Counted from the stretch's first letter, positions 9,831-20,904 are shown. The stretch: DNA of 64,000 bases from Desertimonas sp963732335 (GCA_963732335.1 CAVSZO010000054.1:186001-250000); one strand, 5' to 3'. The notes: a model not told the origin generated them from the sequence alone. Numbers and translations are program-made.

Positions 9831-10951
9831 ATGGAGACGCTCGTCTTCGTGACGCAGCTGATCGACCCGGACGATCCCGTGCTGGGCTTCGTCGTGCCGC
9901 AGATCCGGGCGCTTGACCGAGCGCTTCGACGTCGTCGTGATCGCGAACGAAGTCCGCCGGGTCCCGGCGACCTGTCGGCCGAGGTCGTCTCGCTCGGGAA
10001 GGAGCACGGCGCAGGCCGGCTCGCCCGGGGCGCCCGGTACGTGGCCGAGCGGTGGGCTCGGCGACGCGGCGGCACCCGGCGGGGTTCCTCGCGCACATGT
10101 GCCCGATGTACCTCACCCTGGCCGCGCCGGTCACGAAGATCGGCAGGGTGCCGACGCATGCTCTGGTTCGTCCACCCCGCCGACTCGCCGTTGCTTCGGG
10201 CGACCGAGCGCCTCTCCGACGCCGTCCTCACCGCAGCCCGGGCTCGTACCCGCGGCAACGGGCCGAAGATCCACGCGATCGGGCACGCGATCGACACCGG
10301 GTCCATCGTCCCCACGCCGATCCGGCGCGATCCGGAGCGCCGCTCCGCCTGCTGGCGCTCGGCCGCACGTCGCCGGTGAAGGGCTACGACGGCCTGATCC
10401 GCGGGGTCGCCGCCGCCCGGCGCGCCGGCGTCGACGTCACCCTCCGCATCGTCGGGCCGTCGATGACCGAGTCGGAGCGTGCGCACCGCGCCGAGCTGCT
10501 CGACCTCGCCGACACGCTCGCGCCCGGGGCGATGCACCGTCGAGCCGGGCATCGCCCGTGAGCGATCACCGAGGTGTTCGACGACAGCCACGTGCTCGTC
10601 AACGCCACCGAGTCCGGCAGCGCCGACAAGGTCGTCTTCGAGGCGATGGCGGCGGCGCGGCCGGTGCTCGTGGCGAGCCCGGCGTTCGACGGCCTGTTCG
10701 ACCCGGCCGAGTGCGCGCTGCAGCTACGACCCCGGCGACGACGAGCGCGACGTCGAGCGACTGCGCGAGCTCGCCGGGGTGCCGCCGGCCACCCTCGCGC
10801 GCGTCGGCGGCTCGCTGCGACGAACGGTGGAACGCGAGCACTCGCTCGGCCACTGGGCGGACCAGGTCGCGCGGGTCGTCGGAGATCAGGCGGGAACCGC
10901 CGCCTCGACCGCACCGCCGGAACCGCGAGGAGGTTCCTCGACCGCTCGTGA
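9831..10951 (+). CDS. Glycosyltransferase, GT-B fold (frame-broken)
   Basis: From ATG at 9831 it reads METLVFVTQLIDPDDPVLGF, continues TERFDVVVIANEVR in another frame, then EVVSLGKEHGAGRLARGARY, GFLAHMCPMYLTLAAPVTK, MLWFVHPADSPLLRATERLS, PKIHAIGHAIDTGSI, LRLLALGRTSPVKGYDGLIR, VTLRIVGPSMTESERAHRAE, VFDDSHVLVNATESGSADKV (donor region) and VVFEAMAAARPVLVASPAF. This is a GT4-type enzyme with about six breaks. It diverges from the gene starting at 9722. The C-terminal stretch ERDVERLRELAGVPPATLAR continues to about 10950, where it meets the convergent O-antigen-ligase-like gene; which stop is real is unclear. Confidence 0.72.
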
Positions 10952-12314
10952 CCACGGCGGGCGTCGCCGCGAGGAGGCCGAGGAACGTGGCCGCGAGCAC
11001 GGTCTCGGGTTGCGCGCCGAACAGCGCGTTGTCGTTCCACCACACGAGGATGCACCACGAGCAGCACGAGCGCGCGGCGAGCGCACGCGGAGAGTCCGTG
11101 GATCGTCGCGCACGCTGCGCAGCGACGTCGCGAATGCCCCTCGTCGCCGCGAAGAGCAGCAGGAGGAAGTCAGCCGAAGCCGACGAGGCCCGCCTCCGCC
11201 AGCATCTGGATGTAGGCGTTGTGCACGCTCGGTGGGGTTCTTCTCGGGCAGGAACTCGGGATTGATCGTCGCTCCGAACCGGCGTCGCAAGCGGTCGTTG
11301 AGTCGGGCGTCGTCGATGACTTCCGGGACCGCTGCCAGCCCACACCGACGAGCGGGTGGTCGGCGAAGAGCTCGAGCCCCGCAGTGGCGAGCACCGCGCG
11401 GTGGACGGTGGTGCTCCGCTCGAACTGGCTCGATGTCGGGAGGTTCTCGGGACGGAAGCTGGCACACGATCGCGACCGTGGCGACGACGACAGCAGCACC
11501 ATGCGTACCGGCGCGAGCAGTGCGTTGCGCTCGTGGACTGCTTGGCACCGACCACGGCCGGAGCCCGAAGATGCCGAGCGCGGCGGCGATGGCCGCGGTC
11601 GCGCCGAGCGAGCGGGACATCAAGAGACCGGTGACGCCGGCGACCAACATCGACGCCCGAAGGGGGACGCGACGGGAACGGCGCGGCGTGGACGCCGCCG
11701 CGATCAGGAGCAGGCGGCCAAGGAGTCCCGTGGTGTCGGGGCCGTTCGCGCCCTCCAGCCGATCCACGAAGTTCCCACGGAGCAGGCGTCGCCGACCGCG
11801 CGGGCGATCTCGGCGAAGAGCGCGAGCTCGACCGCGCCGAGGACCCACTCGTTGTCGTCGTGGTCGTGCACGGCGTAGGGCACGAGCCACACCAGCGAGA
11901 AGGTCTGGACGAGCCGGAGCCACGCGACCAGCGGATCGGTCGCGTCGCCGAGTGCCTGGACGGCGATCGGGAACAACGAGATGCCCAAGGCGATGAGCCA
12001 CCATGCGAGTTGCGGCTGCCCGATTCGGCGCACGGATGCACGACCGTCGGCGGCGCGGATCACGATGACCCACAGCACGAGACCGAACCAGAAGAGGTCG
12101 ATGGTGCGAAGCGCCACGGGCCCGACGTTGACGGAATCGAGATAGAAACCCAGCACGTCGACGAGGATCAGCAGCGCCAGGCACACGCGGGCGCTGCGTG
12201 TCAGCATCACGATGAGCAGCACGAGTCCGGGCCTGCGAGCAGCCACAGCCATGGCGGCGCGCTCGGCAGCCGTCCGACCGCGGTCCCGACCGCGACCGAC
12301 AACACGAAGATCAT
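10886..12314 (-). CDS. O-antigen ligase/polymerase-like membrane protein (Wzy_C type, frame-broken)
   Basis: ATG at 12314 gives MIFVLSVAVGTAVGRLPSAP and WLWLLAGPGLVLLIVML, followed in other frames by many hydrophobic helices: VCLALLILVDVLGFYLDSV, TIDLFWFGLVLWVIVIRAAD, LAWWLIALGISLFPIAVQAL, FSLVWLVPYAVHDHDDNEWV, and STTVHRAVLATAGLELFADH. The last leads into HPLVGVGW and VHNAYIQMLAEAGLVGFG, the periplasmic loop with the family's H-N-x-Y-I signature. A final pair of helices follows (FLLLLFAATRGIRDV, FLGLLAATPAVVTSG). Such proteins join or polymerise lipid-linked oligosaccharides outside the membrane. About 470 residues with at least five breaks; the stop is placed at the best available frame. 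Confidence 0.78.
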
Positions 12315-12486
12315 CCCAGCCCGCGATGATAGGTCGACGCGACGCTGACCTCGGTGCACAAGTTCAGCCGCTATGTTCGCCACGTCAGCCTTCCGGCGGA
12401 GAAGCGAGCTGAGGTGGCCACAGCACGCCAGACGCTGTCATTTGCACGCGTCGAGCTATCGGGAGGGTTTCGGCGGAGACGACCGG

Positions 12487-13945
12487 GTGGCCCTCGTGCT
12501 TCGCCGTCGTGCGTGGGCGTCGTCTTCACGTCGTTCGCCGCGAGACCGGGCAGTGCGCAGACGCAGCGTCTCCGAGGCAGCCGAACAGCGCCGATCGCAT
12601 CGTGTTCTGGAGCGGGTGCCCGGACCTCATGGATATGAAGGATGCCGAGCTCGAACGGTGGCACCGACGCGGGCGTGGACGGTTCCGCGTGCACCATCGG
12701 GCACCTGTTCAAGCTCGGCGGCGAACACCGCTTCACCGGCGATCTCAACGTGATCAGCGGGAAGAACTACAACTGGGAGCGCTACCTCCGCATCTCGAAC
12801 ATCGTGGAGCGCGCGGACAAGCTCGGCATGAAGATGTACCTCGGGTTCTACTTCGCGAACTCGCTGAACACCCGGACGCCACTCGCCGAGTGGTTCGATG
12901 ACGCCGCATGGTCGAAGACGGTGCTCCCGGAGATCAAGGGCGCTGGCCGCCGGGGCCAAGGCGCTCGGCTTCGACGGCATCACGTTCGATCAGGAGCTCT
13001 ACCGCAGAATGACGGGCGTCCACCGCGAGCCGGTCGTGGGCCTACAACGGCAACACGCACACCGAAGCCGAGGTTCGGTCACAGGTGAAGGCCCGCGGGC
13101 AGCAGATCATGGAGACGGCTGCTCTCCGTCTTCCCGAAGGTGGAGATCCTCGCCTACGGCAGCTTCTTCCCCGACGTCTGGGACGAGTTGGTGCAGCTCG
13201 AGGTCAACCGGGACGCCTCCGCCAATCGCGATTTCGTCTTCATCGACCTGTGGGACGGGATGACGATCCCCAACGGAACGAGTCGATCCAATTCCTCAAC
13301 GCCATCTTCTACAAGACTCCCCACATCACCGATGCCACCTGGGACACCGCCTACACGTACGAGTACAACCGCTTCTTCGCGATGCTCTCGCAACGACTGT
13401 CGAACTGGGCGGGTGCCGCCGACCGCGTCTCCGAGACGCCGTTCGTCTGGATCAGCAACGGTCGACCGACTTCGAGGTGGCCAAGGACCCGCCGTACGTC
13501 GCCGATCAGCTCGCGGCCGCGGCCGTTGGGGCATGGAGCGCACGTTCGCCAACTACACCTTCGACAACCTGCGCACGTTCGACTACGGGCCGTACGTGGC
13601 GGGGATGCGCGCCGCATCCAAGGCCGGCGTCGTCGACGACGTCCCCCCGCGGATCCAGGTCGACCAGCCCACGGTGGCCGCGGCAGCGAAGGATACCAGC
13701 CTCGCCGGGGTCGCGATGGACAACCAGGCGGTCCGGGTGCGTGCGTTGGAAGACCGAGGACGGACGAACCGGTGCCGCCCGGATGGAGTGGGACAGCCGG
13801 GGAGACCCCGCCGGCGGGTTGGACCTGGCAGATGAAGTGGACGGCCGACGGCGTCCCGCTGCACGCCGGCGTCAACCGGATCGAGGTCTCCGTCGAGGAC
13901 ATCAAGGGCCTGTTCGCGATCCAGACGGTCACGGTCGCGGCCTGA
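12487..13945 (+). CDS. Secreted TIM-barrel-like protein of unknown activity in the polysaccharide locus (frame-broken)
   Basis: A signal-like segment VVFTSFAARPGSAQTQ is followed by DRIVFWSGCPDLMDMKDAEL, IGHLFKLGGEHRFTGDL, NWERYLRISNIVERADKLGM, KMYLGFYFANSLNTRTPLAE, ALGFDGITFDQELYRR, KVEILAYGSFFPDVWDELVQ, FIDLWDGMTI, AIFYKTPHITDATWDTAYTY and FVWISN. The alternation of strands and acidic tips (DGITFDQELY, IDLWDG) resembles a glycoside-hydrolase (alpha/beta)8 barrel. A C-terminal domain (PPRIQVDQPTVAAAAKDTS to RIEVSVEDIKGLFAIQTVTV) looks Ig-like. I cannot assign a known family. The stop lies 5 bases before the next glycosyltransferase, so it is in that operon and may trim or modify the polymer outside the cell. 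Confidence 0.6.
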
Positions 13946-13949
13946 CTCG

Positions 13950-15130
13950 ATGCGCGTCCTGCATGTACAACGCGTCAAGGGAATCGGTGGCTCGGAGCGG
14001 CATCTCCTCGCACTGTTGCCCGCGCTCCGGAGCGCGTGGGATCGACGTGCGGATGTGCGTGCTCGAGATCGGCGACGGCGAGCGGTTCATCGAGGAGATG
14101 CGGGGCGAGGGCGTCGAGGTGGTGGTGAAGCGGGGCGGGCACGACGCCAACCCGCTGCTGGTCCCCCAACTGGTGGCCGAGATCCGGCGGTTCCGTCCCG
14201 CAGCTCGTGCACACCCACCTCGTCCATGCCGATGTCTACGGTCAGGTCGCCGCGCGCGCGGCCCGCGTGACCGGCCTGTCGTCGGTGCACGGAACGCCGT
14301 CGTTCTACCTGCGCCAGCCGTACCTCACCGCCGGGAAGCTGGCCGGCGGCTCGCGTCGCGCCGGATCGCGATCTCCGAGCACGTCGCCTCGTGGCTGCGA
14401 TCGACCGGGCTGGCGGCGCCCGATCGAATCCGGGTCGTCTACTACGGCATCGACCCCGAACCCTGGGAGTCGAGCGCCGCCGACCGGAGCAAGGCGCGCA
14501 GGGTCGTCGCGCTGCTCGACGACGACATCGTGGTGGGATCGCGTCGCGCCTCATCCCGGGCAAGGGTCACGACGTCCTGGTGGAAGCGCTCGGCCGGGCG
14601 CGGCTCGAGTGCCCCAGCTCAAGCTCCTGATCGCGGGCGACGGCACCGAGCGCGCCCGCATCGAGGAGCTCGCGACGCAGTGCGGGCCACCGGGGACGGT
14701 GCAGGTGCTGGGCTTCCTTCCCGATGTCCCGGCGTTCTACGCGGCGTGCGACGTGGTCGCGTTCCCGACGCAACCGGAGCTCAGCGAGGGCTTCGGTCTG
14801 GCGGCGCTCGAAGCGATGGCGGCGGGCAAGCCGGTCGTCGCGTCGGCGACCGGGTCGCTGCCGGAGGTCGTCGAGGACGGCGTGACCGGCATCCTCGTCC
14901 CACCCGCGTCGGTGGACGCGCTCGCCACCGCGCTCGTCGACCTCGCACGCGACCCGGTCGCGCCGCGAGTCGCTCGGAGCGTCCGGCAGGCTGCGGGCGC
15001 ACCGCGACTTCCCCTCGACGCGATGGTGTCGAAGACGGTCGATGTCTACGAGGAAATTGACGTGAGCGAGCGTCGGGAGCCGGGTATCCCGGCGAGCAGC
15101 GAGCGGGGCCTGCTGCCGGCGGTGGAGTAG
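13950..15130 (+). CDS. Glycosyltransferase family 4 (frame-broken)
   Basis: From ATG at 13950 it begins MRVLHVQRVKGIGGSERHLL (GT-B acceptor lobe with GG loop). It continues VRMCVLEIGDGERFIEEMRG, VHTHLVHADVYGQVAARAAR, VTGLSSVHGTPSFYLRQPY, RRIAISEHVASWLRSTGLAA, IRVVYYGIDPEPWES, IASRLIPGKGHDVLVEALGR, LKLLIAGDGTERARIEELAT, VQVLGFLPDVPAFYAACDVV, and PELSEGFGLAALEAMAAGKP (the E-x7-E donor motif). The last is followed by VVASATGSLPEVVEDGVTGI. The C-terminal half is in one frame; four breaks lie in the first 650 bases. It is the first of three consecutive glycosyltransferases on this strand. Confidence 0.85.
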
Positions 15131-15152
15131 CCGGCAGAAGCCGCAGGAAGGA

Positions 15153-16307
15153 ATGACTGAGCGGTTGCGCGTGTTGCGCATCATCGACCGGCTGAACGTC
15201 GGCGGGCCGGCACTCCAGGCGACCGTCCTCAGCGAGGGACTCGATCCCGAACGCTTCGAGCACCGGATCCTCAGCGGCTCGGTCGATCCCCACGAGGGCG
15301 ACTACGTGGAGCTCCGCGCGCCGATCTCCCGGTCGAGCGCATCGAAGGACTCGGCCGCGCGGTGAACCCGCTCGACGACGCGCGCGGCCTTTGCCAGCCT
15401 GGTGCAGGTGATCCGCAGCTTCCGGCCGCACATCGTGCACACGCACAAGGCGAAGGCCGGCGTCCTCGGTCGCCTCGCGGCGTGGGGGAATCGTGTGCCG
15501 GCGACCGTGCACACGTTCCACGGCCATCTCCTCCACGGGTACTTCTCGCCGTCGAAGACGCGTGCCGTCGTCGAGGTCGAGCGGCTCCTCGCGCCGCACG
15601 ACCGCGCTCGTGGCGGTCGGCGCCCAGGTGCGCGACGAGCTGCTCACCGCCAAGATCGGGCGTCGGGGCCAGTACACGGTGGTCCCGCCCGGGGTCGCGC
15701 TCCCGACACCACCGGAGCCCGCGGCGGCGCGCGCCGGTCCTCGGGCTGCCGGCCGACGTTCCCGTCGTCGGCTTCGTGGCGAGGCTCACGAAGGTGAAGC
15801 GCCCGGATCGCTTCATCGAGACCGCGCTGCTCGTCGCGCGGTGATCACCCGACGCGGTCTTCGCGGTGGCGGGCGAAGGAGAGCTGCTCGACGAGCTCCG
15901 CGTCCAGGCCCGTCCGCTCGGTGACCGCGTGGTCTTCCTCGGCTGGCGCGGCGACGTGGAGACGCTCTACTCGGCGTGCGACATCGTGCTGCTCACGTCG
16001 GACAACGAGGGGATGCCGGTCTCGCTCATCGAAGCCGTGCGCTCGGACTCCCGGCCGTGACCACGCGCGTCGGGAGTGCGCCGGAAGTCGTGCTCGACGG
16101 CGTCACCGGTTTCGTCACCGACGGCGATGCCGCCCGCTCGCGGCGGCGACGTCGACGCCTGCTCGACGACGCGCAGCTGCGGACGACGATGGGCGAGGCC
16201 GGCTCCGGGACGCGCAGCAGGAATTCGCGGCGGCGCGACTCGTCTCCGACATCTCCGACCTCTACCTGCGCATCGCACCGACGTCGACCGGACCCGGCAC
16301 CCGGTAG
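15153..16307 (+). CDS. Glycosyltransferase family 4 (frame-broken)
   Basis: It starts MTERLRVLRIIDRLNVGGPA at 15153, 23 bases after the preceding stop. Later pieces are LVQVIRSFRPHIVHTHKAKA, GVLGRLAAWGNRVPATVHTF, HGHLLHGYFSPSKTRAVVEV, ALVAVGAQVRDELLTAKIGR, YTVVPPGV, GFVARLTKVKRPDRFIETAL, AVAGEGELLDELRVQARPLG, VVFLGWRGDVETLYSACDIV, LLTSDNEGMPVSLIEAV, LPAVTTRVGSAPEVVLDGVT and a tail LYLRIAPTSTGPGTR. HTFHGHLLHGYFS is typical of the GT4 subgroup that adds the second or third sugar to undecaprenyl-linked intermediates. Six or more breaks are present. Confidence 0.82.
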
Positions 16308-16328
16308 GTCCCTCGCGATCCAAGTAGC

Positions 16329-17461
16329 GTGCGCAGGTGGGCCGGGGACAAGCGATGGTCGATCCTGTCAGTCCGCGCGCGAGCCGTCCCGCCGCGGTCC
16401 CTGCTCGGCACCGGCACCACGGGCCAACAGATCTTCCACCACAACGTCTGGTTCCGCGACGGTCACAACAACGCGCGGTACCGGGCGCTCCTCCCCCGTC
16501 TGCCCCGGATCGACCTCTACATGACGCTCTGCGCCAGTGAGCCGCGTCCGGCGCGGCGTCGAGTTCCGGGTGATCCACTCGACGGAACGGTGGCGCTACA
16601 AGGCGTTGTTCGCCGCCGCGAACCGCCGGTACGACCGCGCCCTGTGCGCCGACTTCAACCAGATCCCGTTGTTCCACGGCAACGTCGTCATGGACATCGA
16701 CGACCCCTCCTTCGCCGACTACGAGGCCCGCCTCCTGGCGTCCCCGAACGTCAGCGCCTACGTGGTGACGAGCGCCGTCGCGGCACACAGGTACCAGGCC
16801 ATGGGCGTCGACAAGCCGTTTCACGTCATCCCGCAGGGTGTCGAGCTCGACCTCCTGCTCCCCGACGCCATCGCCGCGGCGCGGCGTGCGACCGGGAGCC
16901 GGGTGACTTCGTCCTCGGGTACGTCGCCGCGTGGCTCTTGTCGTCGAGTGATCGGGGTGGCGACGATCCGTTGAGCAACGTCGATCACCTCCTCGACCTC
17001 TGGAAGGTGATCAGCGCCAAGCTGCCGAAGCGCGCTGGCTCTGGCTCGTCGGGCAGGCGAGCGAGACCATCCAGGCCCGCTGCCACGAGCTCGGGAACGT
17101 CGTGCTCTTCGGACGCGTCGCGCCCAACGAGGTGCTGCCGCGGGTCGCCAATTTCGACGTGGGGCTCTACGCGCGGACCGCCGACCAGGGTGTCCAGAGC
17201 ATCAAGATCGCCGAGTACATGGGCGCGGGCGTGCCGACGGTCGCGTACGACTACGCCGTCACCGGCGTCGTCGCCGACACGGGCTCGGGCGTGCTCGTGC
17301 AGAGCCCGGACGAATTCGTGAACGCGGTGGTCGCGCTGGCGACGAACGACGACCGTCGCCGGTCGCTCGCCGACGCCGCGTGCGCCGCGGGCCGCCGGAT
17401 CGACACCGCCGAGCTCGCACGCCGCTACGAGGCGGAGATCCTCGACGTCTACCTCCCGTGA
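16329..17461 (+). CDS. Glycosyltransferase-like protein, GT-B fold (frame-broken)
   Basis: GTG at 16329 starts VRRWAGDKRWSILSVRA, followed by GTTGQQIFHHNVWFRDGHNN, RYRALLPRLPRIDLYMTL, FRVIHSTERWRYKALFAAAN, VMDIDDPSFADYEARLLASP, VSAYVVTSAVAAHRYQAMGV, KPFHVIPQGVELDLL, VLGYVAAWLLSS, SNVDHLLDLWKVISAKLPK, LVGQASETIQARCHELGNVV, FGRVAPNEVLPRVANFDVGL, and KIAEYMGAGVPTVAYDYAVT. The IPQGVEL and KIAEYMGAGVP elements are donor-site features of GT4-like enzymes. The N-terminal lobe is atypical and I would not name a donor. Stop at 17461, convergent with the PIG-L gene 31 bases on. Confidence 0.72.
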
Positions 17462-17492
17462 AGCTCCGCGCCCCGGCGGGCGCGTGCGCACG

Positions 17493-18155
17493 TCAGGAGG
17501 GAGCGATCGTCACCTTCTGGCCGTAGAACGCCTCGGCGTAGCCGGTCGGTGATCGGGCTTCGACGCCGCGGCAATCGCATCAGCGCGGTGAACGTGTCTT
17601 CGGTGTACCAGTAGCGGTTCGACTGGCTCGGGAACCGCGAGATGACCAGCTCGAGCTTGCGGGCGAGCGCCCACTGCTCGACGGGCACGAAGACGTTGGG
17701 GTTACCGTGCCGGCCGTCGTACTTCGGCACCTCGTACTCGAGGATGAGGTGGTCGCGGAACGCGTTGCGGCACAGCTCGCCGACGACGCGATGATCCTGG
17801 TGCAGGTCGTCGCCGTGGTGGGAGAACACGAGATCCGGAGCGATGTCTGCCGCGAGCGCCTGCACGTAGTCCTTCACCTCGCTCCCGAGGTACGGGAAGT
17901 AGCTCTCGCGGAACGACGCGACGCGTACGTCGACCTCGGTGCAGTGTTCGAGAAAGGCGTTGGCCGAGACCGTCGGCTTCTTCGATTCGCTCGTCGTCGC
18001 CGCTCAAGACCACCCAGTGGCAGGTGACGGGACGCGCCTTGGTGAGCTGGAGCAACGTCGCGCCGCAACCGATCTCGATGTCGTCGGCATGCGCGCCGAT
18101 GCAGAGCACGTCGATCGGCGAGTTGGGATCCGAGCCCCAGGGCGAGCGAGAGCAC
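17493..18155 (-). CDS. PIG-L/LmbE family deacetylase (frame-broken)
   Basis: It contains the two metal-binding signatures of the family: GAHADDIEIGCGATLLQLT (HxDD motif) and HHGDDLHQDHRVVGELCRNA (HxxDxHxDHR). Between and after them are WVVLSGDDERIEEA, YVQALAADIAPDLVFS, ILEYEVPKYDGRHGNPNVFV, TEDTFTALM and, in another frame, RGVEARSPTGYAEAFYGQKV to the stop at 17493. These zinc enzymes remove an N-acetyl group from GlcNAc-type substrates. It begins right after the methyltransferase stop on the same strand. In this locus a likely target is an N-acetylated sugar of the polymer or its lipid-linked precursor, which is inference. At least three breaks. Confidence 0.83.
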
Positions 18156-18165
18156 CGTCGCACCT

Positions 18166-19450
18166 CTACTCGAGCACGCGGACCTCGGGGATCGGCACGA
18201 CGAACCGGCCGCCCCAGTCGCGGATGTACGCCAGCTGCTGCGATGATCTCGTCCTTGAGGTTCCAGGGCAGGATCAGGAGGTAGTCGGGCCGCGTCTCGC
18301 GCGATCCGCTCCGGCGCGAAGATCGGGATGCGCGTGCCGGGCAGGAACTTGCCCTGCTTGTAGCGGGTTGCGGTCGACGGTGTAGTCGAGGAAGTCGGTG
18401 CGGATGCCGCAGTAGTTGAGCAGCGTGTTGCCCTTGCCCGGCGCGCCGTAGCCGGCGACGCGCTTGCCCGCGCGCTTGGCGTCGATCAGGAACGTCGAGC
18501 AGCTTGCGCTTGGTCTCCTCGCACCTGCTCGCGCGAAGCGCGCGTAGGTCTCGAGGTCGCTCGAGCCCGGCGTCGCTCCTCGCGCTGCGCAGCAGCTGCC
18601 GCGCGCGCGTCGGCTGACGGGCCTGCGCCGCGTCGTCGGCGTGGCGCGCGTAGATGCGCAGCGAGCCGCCGTGGGTCGGCAGCTCCTCGACGTCGAAGAG
18701 CGCAGGCCGTGGGCGGCGAAGACCGTCTCCGCGGTGAGCGAACGAGAAGTACGAGAAGTGCTCGTGGTAGATGGTGTCGAACTGGTTCTCGTCGATCAGC
18801 CGCAGCAGGTGCGGGAACTCCATCGTGACGACGCCGCCGGGCTTGAGCAGGATCTGCGATGCCGGCGACGAAGTCGTTGAGGTCGGGCACGTGGGCCAGC
18901 ACGTTGTTGCCGAGGACGAGGTCGGCCTGGTGCCCTCGCGCGACCAGCTCGCGCGCGGTCTCGGCGCCGAAGAACTCGACGAGCGTCGGCACGCCCTTGC
19001 TCGACCGCGGCCTCGGCGACGTTGGCGGCCGGCTCGATCCCGAGCACGGGGATGCCGCGCTCGACGAAGTACTGGAGCAGGTAGCCGTCGTTGCTGGCGA
19101 GCTCGACGACGAGGCTGTCCGGCGCCGAGGCCGCAGCCGCTCGGTGATCATCTCGACGTAGCCTGCGCGTGCGCGAGCCAGGTGTCGGAGTAGGAGGAGA
19201 AGTAGGCGTAGTCGCGTGAAGATGTCCTCCGGCGCTCACGTACTCCTCGAGCTGCACGAGGAAGCACTGCTCGCAGACGTAGACGTGCAGCGGATAGAAC
19301 GGCTCCATGCGCGTTGAGCTCGCTCGCGGCGCACGTAGCTCTCGCACAGCGGCGACATGCCGAGGTCGACGAAGGTGTGCTCGAGCGGTGCGCCGCAGAA
19401 GCGGCACGACGGCCCGTTGGTCTCCGAGCAGTTCGAATCGTGGTGGCCAC
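18166..19450 (-). CDS. NDP-sugar C-methyltransferase-like protein (Methyltransf_13/23/14 architecture, frame-broken)
   Basis: The N-terminal zinc-binding segment reads SCRFCGAPLEHTFVDLGMSP and then MEPFYPLHVYVCEQCFLVQL (paired CxxC motifs). The SAM domain has LVVELASNDGYLLQYFVERG, IPVLGIEPAANVAEAAVEQG, VLGNNVLAHVPDLNDFVAGI and VVTMEFPHLLRLIDENQFDT, followed by IYHEHFSYFSF with the catalytic His/Tyr loop. The C-terminal third has KRVAGYGAPGKGNTLLNYCG and RPDYLLILPWNLKDEIIAA. This order matches TylC3/CloU-type 3-C-methyltransferases acting on NDP-4-keto-deoxysugars. Full length is about 410-420 residues. The start is uncertain: GTG at 19450 is the nearest codon, but an open frame reaches further upstream. 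About eight breaks. Confidence 0.8.
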
Positions 19451-19764
19451 GTCGCGGCGCTCCTGGTTCTCCGTGGACGGGCCCGGCGGGGTCATCCAAG
19501 CTGGCTTCGGTGTCGATCCACCAGTGCTCACCGCCGGTCGGGACGAGGGCGTGAGGTCGAGGTGGTACGGGTTGACGTCGGGTGACGTCGGGCACAGCGT
19601 AGGGGAATCGTGACCACAGAGAGTGACAACAGTCCGGAAAACGATGGTATGGTGCCGTCCCCAAGTCGACACCCGAGCACCGTGAGGCGCGCGGCACCCA
19701 ATCCTGTCGGACCGCCCGACCGTAGAGTTCCGATCCCTGTATCCATGCGGTTGCCAAGGAATCC
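19451..19764. other. Intergenic stretch between two divergent genes
   Basis: About 310 bases separate the C-methyltransferase and the TagO-like gene, which point away from each other. On the minus strand a weak open frame continues upstream of the methyltransferase with no family resemblance, so it may be leader or an N-terminal extension. I see no RNA gene, clear terminator or confident promoter box. An AAGGA sequence just before 19765 is the ribosome site of the downstream gene. Confidence 0.5.
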
Positions 19765-20797
19765 ATGACCCGCATCGTGTTCGCCGGATGCATCACGTTC
19801 GTCGTCGTCGCGGCGTTGATCCCGTTCGCGCGGCGCTTCGCGCTGGCCAAGGGGATCACCGACCATCCCGCCGCCGGGAAAGCGCACACCACCCCGACGC
19901 CGTACCTCGGCGGGGTGGCGATCGCGCTGGGCGCGGTCGCCTTCTCCTTCGCCCTTCCCGAGTGGAAAGCGCAGGCCGCGGCGATCTTCGCCGGCGGCGT
20001 GATGGTGGGGATCGTCGGGCTCGTCGACGACGTGCGAACCGTGCGCCCGGCGTCCGGCTCCTGGTCGAGGTGGCGGCGGCGTCGATCGCGGTGGCCGCCG
20101 GCGCCAAGGCCAGCCTGTTCGGCGACCCGATCGACACCATCATCACGGTGGTGTGGATCGTGGTGATCACCAACGCCTTCAACCTGCTCGACAACATGGA
20201 CGCCGCGTGCCGGGTGATCTCGACGATCATCGCCAGCGCGCTGGCGGTCGTCGCCCTGCTCGAAGGCCAGCAGCTCGGTGGGCGGGCTCGCGGTGGTCGT
20301 CGCCGCCGCCTGCATCGCGTTCCTGCTCTACAACTGGCATCCGGCCCGGATCTTCATGGGCGACGCCGGGGCGCTGTTCCTCGGGTATCTCCTCGCCGTC
20401 ATCTCGCTCAAGGTGCGCACCGACGTGTCGCACTTCGCCAGCGCGTCGTCGCTCGTCCTGCTCGTCGGGCCGGCGGTGTTCGACACCGCCCTCGTCGTGG
20501 TGTCCGCGGGTCAGCACCGGACGGCGCATCTTCATGGGCGGGACCGACCACACCTCGCACCGGTTGGTGCTGCTCGGGTTCCACCCATCCAGGTCACCTG
20601 GATCCTCGGCGCCTTCACGGCATGCTCGTGCACGCTCGGCGTGCTCGTCGCCGAGACACCTCGTGAACCCATGGGTGGCGATCCGGCTCGCGGTCATCCC
20701 GGCGTCGCTGGCTTTCGTGTATCTCCTGCGCATCGGCGTGTACGACCGACGACGGCGGCGGGCGGAACCGGCTGTTGAAGCGTGGCAGCACGGGTGA
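19765..20797 (+). CDS. Undecaprenyl-phosphate HexNAc-1-phosphate transferase, TagO/WecA type (frame-broken)
   Basis: This polytopic enzyme starts surface glycan synthesis by moving a sugar-1-phosphate onto undecaprenyl phosphate. From ATG at 19765, preceded by AAGGA, it shows TTPTPYLGGVAIALGAVAFS, MVGIVGLVDDVRTVRP (the Mg-binding DD pair), VVITNAFNLLDNMDA (N-x3-LLD-x-D), NWHPARIFMGDAGALFLGYL (F-M-G-D), and GGTDHTSHRLVLLGF (the cytosolic His loop). About ten hydrophobic helices are present and the length, near 340 residues, is right. Four breaks. It closes the polysaccharide locus and is the best candidate for its first committed step. Confidence 0.87.
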
Positions 20798-20904
20798 AGT
20801 GATCTAACTCGGAGCGTCCTTCCGCCCGTGCATCACGAGCGCGTTCCACAGCGACCTCTCAGGTGAGCGGGAACCGTCGCTCGCGTCGTCGGCGTTCTCG
20901 TTGC

